This document shows positions 18,619-27,849 of a stretch of DNA of 64,000 nt, piece after piece. Below the pieces are notes generated by a model, which saw only the letters and a list, made by a program, of their open reading frames with translations, did no database searches and was not told the DNA's origin. The first letter of the stretch is position 1, and each line of letters starts with the position of its first letter. Source of the DNA: Streptomyces marianii (GTDB taxonomy: Bacteria; Actinomycetota; Actinomycetes; Streptomycetales; Streptomycetaceae); contig NZ_VAWE01000001.1 in the NCBI RefSeq assembly GCF_005795905.1, positions 186,001 through 250,000 on the forward strand, written 5' to 3'. The translations under genes and the position numbers were made by a program.

Positions 18619-19488
18619 ATGAGCGACAGCAGGACGACCGACTTCACCGGCCGCACGGTGGTGGTCACCGGCGCGAGTTCGGGGATCGGCGCCGCGGCGG
18701 CACGGCGCTTCGCCGCACTCGGGGCGACGGTCGCCGTCGTCGGTCGATCGCACCAGAAGACCAGCGCCGTCGCGGCGGAGATCGGCGCCGAGGCCCACCT
18801 GGTGGACTACGGACGGCTGGACGACGTGCGCCGCCTGGCCGGGGAACTCCTGGCCCGCTACCCCCGGATCGACGTCCTGGCCAACAACGCGGGGGGATTC
18901 TTCACGAGCCGCCAGGAGAGCTCCGACGGCCACGAGCTGACGTTCCAGGTCAACCACCTGGCGCCGTTCCTGCTGACGAACCTGCTGCTGGACCGCCTCA
19001 CGGAGGCACCGAACGGCTCCCGAGTGGTGAACACCGCCAGCGTCGAGTACCGCAAGGGGCACCTGGAGCTGGACGACCTGGACCGCACGCGCAGCCGCTA
19101 CCGCTGGCGGGAGGCGTACGCGGCCGCCAAGCTCGCCACCGTCGTCTTCACCCGGGAACTCGCCCGCCGATCCCAGGGCACGGGTGTGACCGCCTCGTCC
19201 TTCCACCCCGGCTCCATCGCCAGCGACGTCGCCCGGGACAGCGCCATGATGCGCGCGATCATGGGGACGCGCCTGGTCAAAGCCATGATGGCCACACCCG
19301 AACAGGGCGCCGAGCCGCTGCTCCACCTGGCCGGCACACCGAACGCCACCGCCGTCAACGGCGCCTACTTCGACCGCCTCGAACGCGAGGAGCCCCGCAA
19401 CGCACAGGCCGTCGACACCGAACTCGCCCGGCACCTGTGGGAACGCTCGGCGGAACTGACCGGCCTCCCGGCCACCACTCCCGGGTGA
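18619..19488 (+). CDS. Short-chain dehydrogenase/reductase (retinol dehydrogenase-like)
   Basis: A 289-residue SDR starting at ATG 18619, with GAGGAG about 9 bp upstream. TGASSGIG (residues 17-24) binds NAD(P), NNAGG (89-93) is the structural motif, Ser141 in NTASVEY and Tyr167/Lys171 in EAYAAAK form the catalytic set. The 26-residue Ser-Tyr gap and the C-terminal FHPGSIASDVARD resemble the retinol dehydrogenase/WW-oxidoreductase group. The substrate is unknown. The predicted TetR operator lies upstream, and the TetR gene is convergent downstream, so the SDR is probably the regulated target. Confidence 0.9.
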   Translation: MSDSRTTDFTGRTVVVTGASSGIGAAAARRFAALGATVAVVGRSHQKTSAVAAEIGAEAHLVDYGRLDDVRRLAGELLARYPRIDVLANNAGGFFTSRQESSDGHELTFQVNHLAPFLLTNLLLDRLTEAPNGSRVVNTASVEYRKGHLELDDLDRTRSRYRWREAYAAAKLATVVFTRELARRSQGTGVTASSFHPGSIASDVARDSAMMRAIMGTRLVKAMMATPEQGAEPLLHLAGTPNATAVNGAYFDRLEREEPRNAQAVDTELARHLWERSAELTGLPATTPG

Positions 19489-19687
19489 CGAGACACGGCC
19501 CGAGGCCCGGCCGCCACCCGTGGGCGCGGCCTTCCGGACTCCCGGCGCCGAGGGCGACTACGCGGCCCGCGCGGCGGGATGCCCGTGCGCACCTCGGCTG
19601 AGGGACGCGCCGGACCGGGACCTCGGCATGCGGCATGCGCAACGACCTGCCATTGCTCCGCAAGTCTCCGGGCGGAGCAACCGCCGG

Positions 19688-20278
19688 TCACGCCGAGAGG
19701 GCCGCGAAGGCTCCGTCCAGCAGTGCGATGAGGTCGAGAACGCCGTCCGAGGCGGTCCAGTGGTCGACAGCGATGTTCAGGCAGTCCAGCGCCGCGGCGG
19801 CTTTCACCGACCGCGCGAGGGCCGAGGCCCCGGAGGGGCCCGCCCGCTCGGCGAGGGCCTGCTCCAGCAGCGGGTGCCAGGTGCGCTGCCTCTCCAGCTG
19901 GCGTGCGCACAGGGCGGGAGTCTCCCGTACGAGGCGGGCCAGCGCCAGCGCTCCCTCCGGATCCTGCCGGTAGGGCCCGACGACCACATCCATCGCGGCC
20001 CGCAGCGCCCTCCAGTCGCCCTCGGCTGCCGGGCGGACCCGCAGGGCCTCCGCGATCCGCTCGCCATGCGTGTCGAAAGCGCTGAGGACCGCGTCCTCCT
20101 TGGTGCCGAAGTAGCGCAGGAACGTACTGCGGGACACGCCCGCGGCAGCGGCCAGGTCGTTCACCGTGACGTTGTCGAAGCCCTTCCGCCGGAACAGGCC
20201 GAAGGCCACCTCGGCCAACTCGGCACGAACGGCCGCCCGGGCGATGTCCCTCGTGTTCGTACGCGGCGCTCCACTCAC
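19688..20278 (-). CDS. TetR-family transcriptional repressor
   Basis: About 196 residues from GTG 20278, preferred because GGGGAGG lies just upstream; ATG 20305 in the same frame is possible but has a weak ribosome binding site. The helix-turn-helix is VTVNDLAAAAGVSRSTFLRY followed by FGTKEDAVLSAF. The C-terminal ligand domain is diverged, as usual. A palindrome upstream (20314-20328) matches one in front of the SDR and PEBP genes, so autoregulation and control of these genes are likely. Confidence 0.9.
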   Translation of the reverse strand: MSGAPRTNTRDIARAAVRAELAEVAFGLFRRKGFDNVTVNDLAAAAGVSRSTFLRYFGTKEDAVLSAFDTHGERIAEALRVRPAAEGDWRALRAAMDVVVGPYRQDPEGALALARLVRETPALCARQLERQRTWHPLLEQALAERAGPSGASALARSVKAAAALDCLNIAVDHWTASDGVLDLIALLDGAFAALSA

Positions 20279-20313
20279 CGGGCCTCCCCACCTCCCACTC
20301 GACATCGACTCTA

Positions 20314-20328
20314 TGAGACTTAGTATCA
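20314..20328. promoter_or_regulatory. Predicted TetR operator (autoregulation)
   Basis: TGAGACTTAGTATCA fits TGANACTNAGTNTCA, a 15-bp palindrome also present at 18521-18535. It lies 36 bp before the GTG start of the TetR gene. Confidence 0.65.
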
Positions 20329-20339
20329 CATATCGAATC

Positions 20340-21024
20340 CTACGTCGAATACAGCATCAGCATTCATATTTGAACCTTCGCGGCCATCACGGCACGAGGT
20401 CGCGGAAAGAACAGCCGGACCGCGGGATGGATGTTCTGCCCACGGAGGTTCATGACGGAGATCTCGTCTCAGGGCGGACACGGATCAGCACCTCCGGCGA
20501 CCGATCTGCAGCCGATCCGCGGCACCGCACCCACCGCCCGGGCCCACCCGGCTCCGCCGGCACCCGTGCGAACGGGTCTGCCCCACGGTCCCGCCCAGGA
20601 CCATGCCTGCGACAAGCGACCCACCTGCTCCACCTCAGGGGGGGCCTGTCGAAGCCAAGCGCCCCGTCAGGGCGAGACGTGGCGCTGAAGCATGGTGAGC
20701 CGCTCCCTCGCAATGTCGACGGCATCCCGCGAAGGGTCATGTATGCCCACCGAGCTCCGACAGCTCGGCGGCCAACACTGTGGAACCCGCGCCACCGACA
20801 CATCGATCTGCCGCTAGAGCGAATCCCCATTCCAGACGACGCTGCCGTCGGGAAGAAGGAAACGTTCACGCCCCTCCATGAAACTGAAGAGCGACTATGA
20901 GTCACCCAGGCGCTAGATTCTGGGCACGCCCAAGTCCGGTTGGTCTACGCGCCGTTCGCTGACACCGGTTCATGACTGCCGTTCCCTCATCCCGAAAACA
21001 ACAAGCAGATACAAGTGAGGATCC
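20340..21024. other. Non-coding stretch without recognised gene
   Basis: About 690 bp between the TetR promoter and the FAD oxidoreductase. Short frames exist on both strands but none shows a known domain, a good start or steady codon bias. The promoter of the oxidoreductase pair should lie in its last 100 bp. Confidence 0.5.
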
Positions 21025-22347
21025 GTGTTCGACGCTATCGTTGTGGGTGCCCGCTGCGCGGGCTCGCCGACGGCCATGCTGCTGGCTCGTGGGGGGCACC
21101 GAGTGCTGCTGCTCGAGCGGGCCCAACTGCCCAGCGACGTACTGTCCACGCACTTCCTCTGGCCCCACGGCATGTCCTACCTCAATCGGTGGGGTCTGCT
21201 GGAGAGTGTGGTCCGGACCACTCCCTCGTACGCTGCCGTCCGCATCGTCAACGAGGGCATCTCGCTGACCGGGGAAGTGCCGGAGAAGCTCTTGCGTGCG
21301 CACTTCGAGGAGCTACACGGTGACGGGTCCGGCGTCGTGACCACCTACGCCTCGGTACGCAGGCGGGTACTGGACAAGCTCCTGATAGACGCCGCAGCGT
21401 CAGCGGGGGCGGACGTACGCGAGGGCTGCGCCGTCGACGAACTGATCGTCGAGGATGGTCGGGTGGTTGGTGTCCGGGGCCGCACCCGGGCGGGCACCCG
21501 GTTCGAGGAGCGCGCCCGGATCGTCGTCGGTGCCGACGGACGGAACTCCTTCGTGGCACGGGCCCTCGGGCTCACCAAGTACGACGAGCGGCCCCGGTGC
21601 ACGTTCGCCTACTGGACGTACTACTCGGGGTTCGCACCGAGGGGTCTGCAACTGCACCGCCGCGGCCGCCTCGCCGCCGCCGTGGTCCCGACCAACTTCG
21701 ACCAGAGCATGACGCTGGTGTGGGGCCCGAGCGAGTGGGGGGCCGCCTTTCGCACCGATGTCGCGGGTCACTTCCAGCAAGCCCTGTCCTTCGTCAGCCC
21801 CGACCTGGCCGAGCGGGTCCGCTCCGAGGGACGGCAGGAGGAACGCTTCTACGGAACTCTGGACCAGACCGCCTACCTACGCCCCCTGTACGGACCCGGC
21901 TGGGTACTGGTGGGGGACGCGGAGAGCTTCAAGGACCAGTGCACCGCCACCGGCATGACCCACGCCTTCCGCGACGCCGAACTCGCCGCCACCGCCATCG
22001 GCTCCTGGCTCGGCGGTCATGAACCCCTCGACAGCGCGCTACGGTCCTACGAGGAACGCCGCCGCAGCCAGAACGCCGCCGCCTACTACGACTACGTCTG
22101 CACACTGGCCGAGATGCGCCCGCTGCGCCACGACGAACTGCAACTCCTCTCCGCACTGCGCGGAAACCAGGAGGAGACCGACCGCTACATCGCCACCCAC
22201 GCGGACATCGCCCCCGTCTCCGAGTTCTTCCAAGCGTCCAACCTCTTTCTGATCAATGACGCCGCCCGCGAGACGTCCGACCAGCACGCGATCTTCGATG
22301 GCTTCGCCGAGACATCCCGAAGCTACCTCCGCAACCCGTTCTCCTGA
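21025..22347 (+). CDS. FAD-dependent oxidoreductase (geranylgeranyl reductase/halogenase-like)
   Basis: A 440-residue flavoprotein from GTG 21025, with GAGG 5 bp upstream. DAIVVGARCAGSPTAMLL is the Rossmann dinucleotide-binding start, VRIVVGADGRNSFVAR the DG motif, and GPGWVLVGDAESFKDQCTAT the GD motif that holds the FAD ribityl chain. This set defines the p-hydroxybenzoate hydroxylase fold, including geranylgeranyl reductases and flavin halogenases; the halogenase WxWxIP motif is not seen. It ends 31 bp before the alpha-oxoamine synthase gene, and the two probably form an operon that modifies one small molecule. Confidence 0.88.
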   Translation: MFDAIVVGARCAGSPTAMLLARGGHRVLLLERAQLPSDVLSTHFLWPHGMSYLNRWGLLESVVRTTPSYAAVRIVNEGISLTGEVPEKLLRAHFEELHGDGSGVVTTYASVRRRVLDKLLIDAAASAGADVREGCAVDELIVEDGRVVGVRGRTRAGTRFEERARIVVGADGRNSFVARALGLTKYDERPRCTFAYWTYYSGFAPRGLQLHRRGRLAAAVVPTNFDQSMTLVWGPSEWGAAFRTDVAGHFQQALSFVSPDLAERVRSEGRQEERFYGTLDQTAYLRPLYGPGWVLVGDAESFKDQCTATGMTHAFRDAELAATAIGSWLGGHEPLDSALRSYEERRRSQNAAAYYDYVCTLAEMRPLRHDELQLLSALRGNQEETDRYIATHADIAPVSEFFQASNLFLINDAARETSDQHAIFDGFAETSRSYLRNPFS

Positions 22348-22378
22348 GCCCCGCTCCCGACTCCGAAGGTGTCCCGCC

Positions 22379-24040
22379 ATGCACAGCACTCCGGTCCCCC
22401 GCTCCGACGAGGAACTCCTCTGCATCGTCCTGGAAGCCGCCGACCGCGCCATCAAGGAAGTCGGCGGCCGGCAGCCCACCGAACCGCCGGCGGACCCCGA
22501 GATACGCCGGAACCTGGCCGCGGCCGCTCGGGCGACGGGCCAGGCGGTGCGGGAGGTCTCGGAGATGATGAAGAACTGGGCCACCCACATCCCCTGGGAC
22601 GAGATGGCGGACTTCGGCCCCGACGACCCTACCGACCCCGACCCCTACGTCCGCTTCCTGGCCGACCGCTATCCCGAGGTGCGGGTGGCGCTCGAGGACC
22701 TGGTGGAGCCGGCCTACCTGCGCATCACCACGGACCCCGATGAGGAGTACGCCCTCGACAAGCAGGCGTACGACTTCTACCGGCCGGCCGGCCGCGACCT
22801 ACTCCGGCGCACCGAGGAGTTCCACGGCTGGGTCGAAGCCCGACGGCGTACCGAGACCTGGCAGTACTCCAGGCTCCTGGAAGCCGCGCCCGGCAGCATC
22901 GCGGAGATCAGCAACGACCTCGGCCGCCGCGCCCGAGGCATCAACTTCAACTCCCAGGACTACCTCTCCCTCAACGCGCATCCCGCTGTCCGGGAGGCCG
23001 CCGGGCGCGCCCTGCACGACTTCGGGCCGCACAGCGCGGGCTCCCCCATGGTCCTGGGCAACACCCGGCTGTCGAACGAACTCGAGGAGGCTCTGGGCCG
23101 GCTGGTCGGCCTGGAGCACGTCACGCTCTTCCCCACCGGCTGGTCCGCCGGCTTCGGTTCGATCACGGCGCTGGTGCGCCCGGAGGACTGGGTCGTCATC
23201 GACCGCTTGGCGCACTCGTGCCTGCAGCAGGGTGCGCGGGCCGCCAGCAAGAACGTCATCCGCTACGAGCATCTGAACGTCGAGGAGGTGGGCCGCCACC
23301 TCAGTGAGATCCGGCGCCGCGACACCCGCAACGGCATCCTGGTCGTGACCGACGGCCTGTTCTCCGTCGACGCCGACTGGCCCGGCCTCCTCGCCCTGCA
23401 GGAGGTCTGCCGCGCCCACGACGCGACGCTGCTCGTCGACGTCGCACACGACCTCGGTGCCATGGGGCCCGGCGGATCAGGAGTCCTGGGCATGCAGCAG
23501 ATGACCGGAAAGATCGACCTCGTCATGGGGGCGTTCTCCAAGACCTTCGCCTCCAACGGGGGCTTCCTCGCGTCCCGGACACCAGCGGTCAAACAGTACG
23601 TCAAGATGTTCGGCGGACCGCACTTCTTCTCCAACGCCCTCTCGCCCGTCCAGACCGCCGTAGCCCTGGAGGCCGCGAGGATCGTGGCCAGCGCGGAGGG
23701 CGATCGGCTCAGGGCCCGGCTGTTCGAAGCGATCGACGCGCTCCGCGGCGCCCTGACCGACCACGGGCTGGAGTGCCTGGGCTCTCCCTCGCCGATCGTC
23801 CCGCTGCTGATCGGCAACGAGAAGCTGGCCCGTACCGCGAACCGGTTCCTGTTCGACCGCGGGGTGCTCGCCTTCATGGTGGAGTTCCCCGTCACCCCAT
23901 CCGGCTCCGCCCGTTTCCGCCTGCAGGTGCAGGCCACGCACGAGCCCGACGAGGCACGCCAGGCGGCCGGCATCATCAACGCCTCGGTGGACGAAGCCCG
24001 CCAGTACCTCTCGAGCGCCTTTCGTATGAGTGCGCGCTGA
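22379..24040 (+). CDS. Alpha-oxoamine synthase (AONS/SPT-like), with N-terminal extension
   Basis: A 553-residue PLP enzyme from ATG 22379. From about residue 185 it follows the alpha-oxoamine synthase family: NFNSQDYLSLNAHPAV, HSAGSPMVLGNT, LFPTGWSAGFGSI, DVAHDLGAMGP (the DxAH cofactor motif) and GAFSKTFASNGGF, with Lys388 as the Schiff-base residue. The family joins an amino acid to an acyl-CoA or acyl carrier protein with loss of CO2 (KAPA synthase, serine palmitoyltransferase). The first 180 residues are an unusual acidic helical extension. No biotin genes are near, so a secondary-metabolite or lipid role is more likely than biotin synthesis. Confidence 0.85.
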   Translation: MHSTPVPRSDEELLCIVLEAADRAIKEVGGRQPTEPPADPEIRRNLAAAARATGQAVREVSEMMKNWATHIPWDEMADFGPDDPTDPDPYVRFLADRYPEVRVALEDLVEPAYLRITTDPDEEYALDKQAYDFYRPAGRDLLRRTEEFHGWVEARRRTETWQYSRLLEAAPGSIAEISNDLGRRARGINFNSQDYLSLNAHPAVREAAGRALHDFGPHSAGSPMVLGNTRLSNELEEALGRLVGLEHVTLFPTGWSAGFGSITALVRPEDWVVIDRLAHSCLQQGARAASKNVIRYEHLNVEEVGRHLSEIRRRDTRNGILVVTDGLFSVDADWPGLLALQEVCRAHDATLLVDVAHDLGAMGPGGSGVLGMQQMTGKIDLVMGAFSKTFASNGGFLASRTPAVKQYVKMFGGPHFFSNALSPVQTAVALEAARIVASAEGDRLRARLFEAIDALRGALTDHGLECLGSPSPIVPLLIGNEKLARTANRFLFDRGVLAFMVEFPVTPSGSARFRLQVQATHEPDEARQAAGIINASVDEARQYLSSAFRMSAR

Positions 24041-25151
24041 CCCATGCGCATCTCCCCTCCTGCGATGGCCGCGAGCCGGCGAGGGCCGTAGGGGTCCTCG
24101 CGAAGGACCGCGGAAAGCGCCGCGGCGAGCACCGGTTCCCGCTCATGCACGAACATGGAGAGGGCGCCCCGGCCGACCGGGGCGCTTGCGCAGCTCGGGC
24201 GGGTGCATGGAGGAACGTGCCATGGCTCCGACCCTTGTACGGCGTTGAGTCTCCCCTTCACCCCGGGGCGGCTCGATCTGCCCGTACCGGCAGCTCCGGA
24301 CCGACCGCGAGAACGACGGAACCTGGCTCTGACCGTTCCGAGCTTGCAAATCGTTCACGCCAATATCAGCTGCTTCGCTCGTTCGTTTGAACAGGGCCGA
24401 GCGTGCCGTGTGGGTGGGGGTGGCGGTGCGGTCCCGCCGCAGGCGGTGACTGCGCAGGGCCGCCGCCCTGAACCCGAGTTCATCAGTTGGCAAGTACGCG
24501 GCGCTCCGCAGGGCTGTGACCTGAGGTCACGCAACCGAACCGTACGCCCGCGCAGCGTCAGCGGTGCCCATCGCGAGGGCAGTTCAAGGGGTACGAACGG
24601 AGGATGCTCCATCAGGTAACGGTCACATTGTTTGGGTAGGTCTGCACAACTGTTAGACATTTCACCCCGGTTGCTCAGCGTTCCGCCGGCAAGGAATGCT
24701 AAGCGCTTGCGGGCGTCCGCAACCGCATCAGGTTCTCCCATCACGGTGATGTGCGGGCACCCTCCCGCCTCGGCCGTCGAGCTCCGGCCGTGCATTCAGG
24801 AGGGACTTCGTCACCGGCCGCGGAGGCGTCCGGCCCACGGCGTGGTGCGAGACGGAGCATGCGGACCGAGGGACGCGAGAATCAGCCATCTCTGATGGTG
24901 ACAATGGCGATCACAGGTGTGCGATGACAGCGTCATGGCCTCGAGCGTGGGGTGACGCTTAGTCAAACAATCGTTGCAGCACGGCAGTCGGCGAAGTACT
25001 ACGATGCCGTTGGCTTCACCCTTCCAGTGTGAGCATCGAACTGTTCAACCTGCTCTGACGCATGGCCGGCACTCCGCGGACCATGAGTGATTCACGCGAA
25101 GAGGGTGACCGATTCACATATGAAGAAGTTTCAGGACAAGGAGGATGCGGA
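24041..25151. other. Non-coding stretch without recognised gene
   Basis: About 1.1 kb between the oxoamine synthase and the NPP1 gene. The sequence has lower GC in places (near 24340 and 24640) and several short frames, none with a known domain. The last 150 bp should carry the NPP1 promoter; AAGGAGG at 25138-25144 is its ribosome binding site. Confidence 0.5.
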
Positions 25152-25958
25152 GTGGCAAAGTCCGAGGCGAGCAAGCCCTCCAGGCGCAGACGCTCTCGCT
25201 TGGCGGTAATACTCAGTGCCACGGCCGTGGCCGTGGCACTTCCCACGGCATCGGCCTCTGCCGATCAGCTGCAGAACCTGCCCCAGAGCGCGTCGGCGCT
25301 CGAGGTGAGGTTCTCTCCGGCCTACGACTACGACGGCGACGGCTGCTATGCCGCTACCGCTATCGCACCGGATGGCTATCTCAATCCCGGCCTGAAGCCC
25401 GGGGGTAAGGTCAACGGCGGCTGCCACGACAAGTCCGATCTGGACAGAGCCCAGACCTACTCCCGCGCGAAGTGCAACAACGGGTGGTGCGCCATCATGT
25501 ACTCCAGCTACTTCGAGAAGGACCAAGCCGTGTGGGGCAGTGGCCTCGGAGGACACCGGCACGACTGGGAGGACGTCATCTCCTGGGTCAACCAGTCGAC
25601 CAACCAGGTGGAGTACGTATCGACGACCCAGCACGGCGAGGTTGTGACCTATCCGCGGTCCCAGGTGCGCTTCGACGGGTCGCACCCCAAGGTCGTCTAC
25701 CACAAGCACGGCATACGAACCCACTTCTTCCGGCTCGCCAACAGCAATGACGAGCCGCCGGAGAACGACTACCACAACTGGCGCTACCCCCCGCTCATCG
25801 GCTATGGCAGCTGGCACAGCAACGAGCTGCGCAACATGCTCATGAACTCGGACTTCGGATCCGCGAGCATCAAGATCACTGACAAGGACGACCGCTTCCG
25901 GAACACTCTCAACGGCGGCAAACCCAGCGGAATCCCCTTCAACCCCTGGGCCTTCTGA
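25152..25958 (+). CDS. Secreted NPP1-family (necrosis-inducing-like) protein
   Basis: About 268 residues from GTG 25152, chosen because AAGGAGG lies 7 bp upstream; longer in-frame starts are not supported. The N-terminus is a signal peptide: RRRRSR, then LAVILSATAVAVALP, cleaved near ASASA. The mature protein carries the NPP1/NLP signature GHRHDWE, a metal-binding loop of cytolysins from plant pathogens, with two Cys pairs (DGCYAA, NGGCHDKS, KCNNGWC). In plant-associated microbes such proteins bind plant sphingolipids and damage membranes; in Streptomyces the role is unknown. Confidence 0.92.
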   Translation: MAKSEASKPSRRRRSRLAVILSATAVAVALPTASASADQLQNLPQSASALEVRFSPAYDYDGDGCYAATAIAPDGYLNPGLKPGGKVNGGCHDKSDLDRAQTYSRAKCNNGWCAIMYSSYFEKDQAVWGSGLGGHRHDWEDVISWVNQSTNQVEYVSTTQHGEVVTYPRSQVRFDGSHPKVVYHKHGIRTHFFRLANSNDEPPENDYHNWRYPPLIGYGSWHSNELRNMLMNSDFGSASIKITDKDDRFRNTLNGGKPSGIPFNPWAF

Positions 25959-26023
25959 CCCCGGATCCACCGCGTAGCAGTCGGTGCGTGAGCGCCGCAA
26001 CGCGAAGAGGTTCCTGCTCAACC

Positions 26024-26057
26024 GGGTTGATGGGAGTGCCTACGCTCCCATCAACCC
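26024..26057 (+). terminator. Strong hairpin after the NPP1 gene
   Basis: GGGTTGATGGGAG and CTCCCATCAACCC form a perfect 13-bp stem with an 8-nt loop, 66 bp past the stop codon. It should end the NPP1 transcript before the repeat-protein gene. Confidence 0.7.
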
Positions 26058-26345
26058 AACACGGCAAGGCGCGTCGTCGGTGAGATCCCACGCCCTGACA
26101 ACGCTGCTCGCTGCACTCGACGACCCGTGCCGGTCGCGCATGCCGGGCTGGTCAGGACAATGATCAACATCCGTCGGAACCACGTCAAACTGTTGTGTTC
26201 GGCAGCACATTCGCCGAGGCGGCGAACGGTGATGCCGCTCGTGGACTCTCGATTCGGGACCAACAGGCAGAACTGGCAGGACGGTAGTCCCGGTTCATCG
26301 ACACCCGGGTTCCGCTGGGATCCGGGGTACTGGAAGGAGTACATC

Positions 26346-27224
26346 GTGTACGCAAGCGGAGTGATCCGCACCGCGTGGCGTCTCAGACTGGTCGGGGTAG
26401 CGCTCATCGCTGCTCTCTTCGGCCTCGGCTTCCCTACGCCTCCCGCTTATGCTCAGCAGAGTGGGGGGTTGCTGACCGACCTTGACAGCACCTATGCCAG
26501 GTTCGCTTCCCAGACCGGCAGCGACGGCCGGGCCGCGGTCTATCCGCAGTCCGGCTGGCGGGTGAAGGCCGGGAGTGACGGCCGCGCGGTCGCCTTTCCC
26601 ACATCGGGATGGACATACTCTACGGGCTCCGACGGCAGGTTGGTCGCCTACCCGCAGACCGGCTGGCGGGTGAAGGCCGGGAGTGACGGCCGCGCAGTCG
26701 CCTACCCGGCATCGGGATGGACATACTCCGAGGGCCGCGACGGCCGAGCGGTCGCCTACCCGCAGACCGGCTGGTACGTGAGGACCGGGAGTGACGGCCG
26801 CGCAGTCGCCTACCCGGCATCGGGATGGACATACTCCGAGGGCCGCGACGGCCGAGCGGTCGCCTACCCGCAGACCGGCTGGTACGTGAGGACCGGGAGT
26901 GACGGCCGCGCAGTCGCCTACCCGGCATCGGGATGGACATACTCCGAGGGCCGCGACGGCCGAGCGGTCGCCTACCCGCAGACCGGCTGGTACGTGAGGA
27001 CCGGGAGTGACGGCCGCGCCGCGGCCTACCCCCAGAGTTCGTGGTCGTTCACCTCCGGCTCCGACGGCAGGGCGGTTCCCTATCCCACAGCGTCCGCAAT
27101 CCCACTGTCACTGCTCTTTCTCGACGTCGACGACATGGAGCTTGCGATGGCCGCCGAGAGCGCCCTCACTCCTGAGCAGTTCGACAACTACCTGCTGATG
27201 CGGTACCTGCAGCAAGGCGACTGA
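26346..27224 (+). CDS. Secreted DGR-repeat protein (paralogue 1)
   Basis: About 292 residues from GTG 26346, with AAGGAG 6 bp upstream. A signal peptide (VVGVALIAALFGLGF region) ends at AYA-QQ. Then come about a dozen copies of an 18-residue unit, G-x-D-G-R-x-V-A-Y-P-x-x-G-W-x-x-x-x (for example GSDGRAVAYPASGWTYSEG). The C-terminus is a short acidic helical tail (LTPEQFDNYLLMRYLQQGD). A second gene of the same design is at 50651-51550. I do not recognise the family; the regular Gly-Asp-Gly-Arg turns and aromatic positions suggest a beta-solenoid or propeller, perhaps distantly like WG/KWG repeats. It is probably exported and may bind a ligand or surface. Confidence 0.75.
   Translation: MYASGVIRTAWRLRLVGVALIAALFGLGFPTPPAYAQQSGGLLTDLDSTYARFASQTGSDGRAAVYPQSGWRVKAGSDGRAVAFPTSGWTYSTGSDGRLVAYPQTGWRVKAGSDGRAVAYPASGWTYSEGRDGRAVAYPQTGWYVRTGSDGRAVAYPASGWTYSEGRDGRAVAYPQTGWYVRTGSDGRAVAYPASGWTYSEGRDGRAVAYPQTGWYVRTGSDGRAAAYPQSSWSFTSGSDGRAVPYPTASAIPLSLLFLDVDDMELAMAAESALTPEQFDNYLLMRYLQQGD
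26683..27006 (+). repeat. Three tandem 108-bp repeats within paralogue 1
   Basis: The sequence starting GTGACGGCCGCGCAGTCGCC recurs exactly at 26683, 26791 and 26899, and a diverging copy starts at 27007. Each unit codes for two 18-residue protein repeats (36 residues), so copies can be gained or lost in frame. Confidence 0.9.
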
Positions 27225-27319
27225 GGTCGGCTGCGTCCATCGACATGCGGTTCGTTTCCGGCTCGACGGCGACGAGTTCGGGGTCGTTCGTCGAGCAGGA
27301 GGAGGAGCGTCGGGCTGCT

Positions 27320-27640
27320 CTGCCGGCCCTGGCCTTCACACAGCGGGGTCATACCGGCCAAGCGGGCCTGGCGGTGGGGTCGGCCGCCGCCCTGAAGTGG
27401 ACCGCCTGGCCGGCCTTTCCGGTGATCGTCGCCTTGCTCGCGGTGCGCAGCGGAAAGCGTGCCGTCCTCGCGTGCTCGGCAGCAGCCACCGGACTCGCCG
27501 TACTCACCACCGACCCCGTGGCGTTTGGCGCGTTCTGCCAGAACGCCGTCCTGCACCCACGGGGCCTTCCGCGCAGAGTCCCCTGCTCGGGGCACCTGAT
27601 CGTTCTGCTGGTTCCCCACGGCAGGAGTGTGACCATGGCG
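27320..27640 (+). pseudogene. GT87/DUF2029-type mannosyltransferase remnant
   Basis: The plus-strand reading AGLAVGSAAALKWTAWPAFP, then VIVALLAVRSGKRAV and DPVAFGAFCQNAVLHPRGLP, matches the C-terminal membrane region of actinobacterial glycosyltransferase family 87 proteins (the ALKxTAWPxxP and FxxNxVxxPxGL blocks). The N-terminal catalytic region is absent, and the frame runs on into unrelated sequence to 27832. It is a fragment. Confidence 0.5.
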
Positions 27641-27849
27641 CTCATCGCGCTGAGCGCCGTGGGCGTAGGGATATCACTGCCGGGCCGCCCGCGCAGAGCA
27701 CCGCTGCCGCAGCCGACCGGCTGGCCCAGCGCCTGCTCCTGGCAATTGCGCTCTCCCGGCCACACGCATCGGCTGCGCCATCTACCCCATCGTCCCCGAA
27801 GTACCACACGCCGGAGACCGCTCACCTCATAGGGCAGTGGGATCCGGGC

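Noticed and set aside
17806..19434. A 542-codon minus-strand frame including the PEBP gene.
   Set aside because: Only the last 190 codons are real; the upstream part is antisense to the SDR gene.
26683..27006. Regular repeats that might suggest a CRISPR array.
   Set aside because: Units are 108 bp, contiguous, in frame and code for protein repeats; there are no unique spacers.
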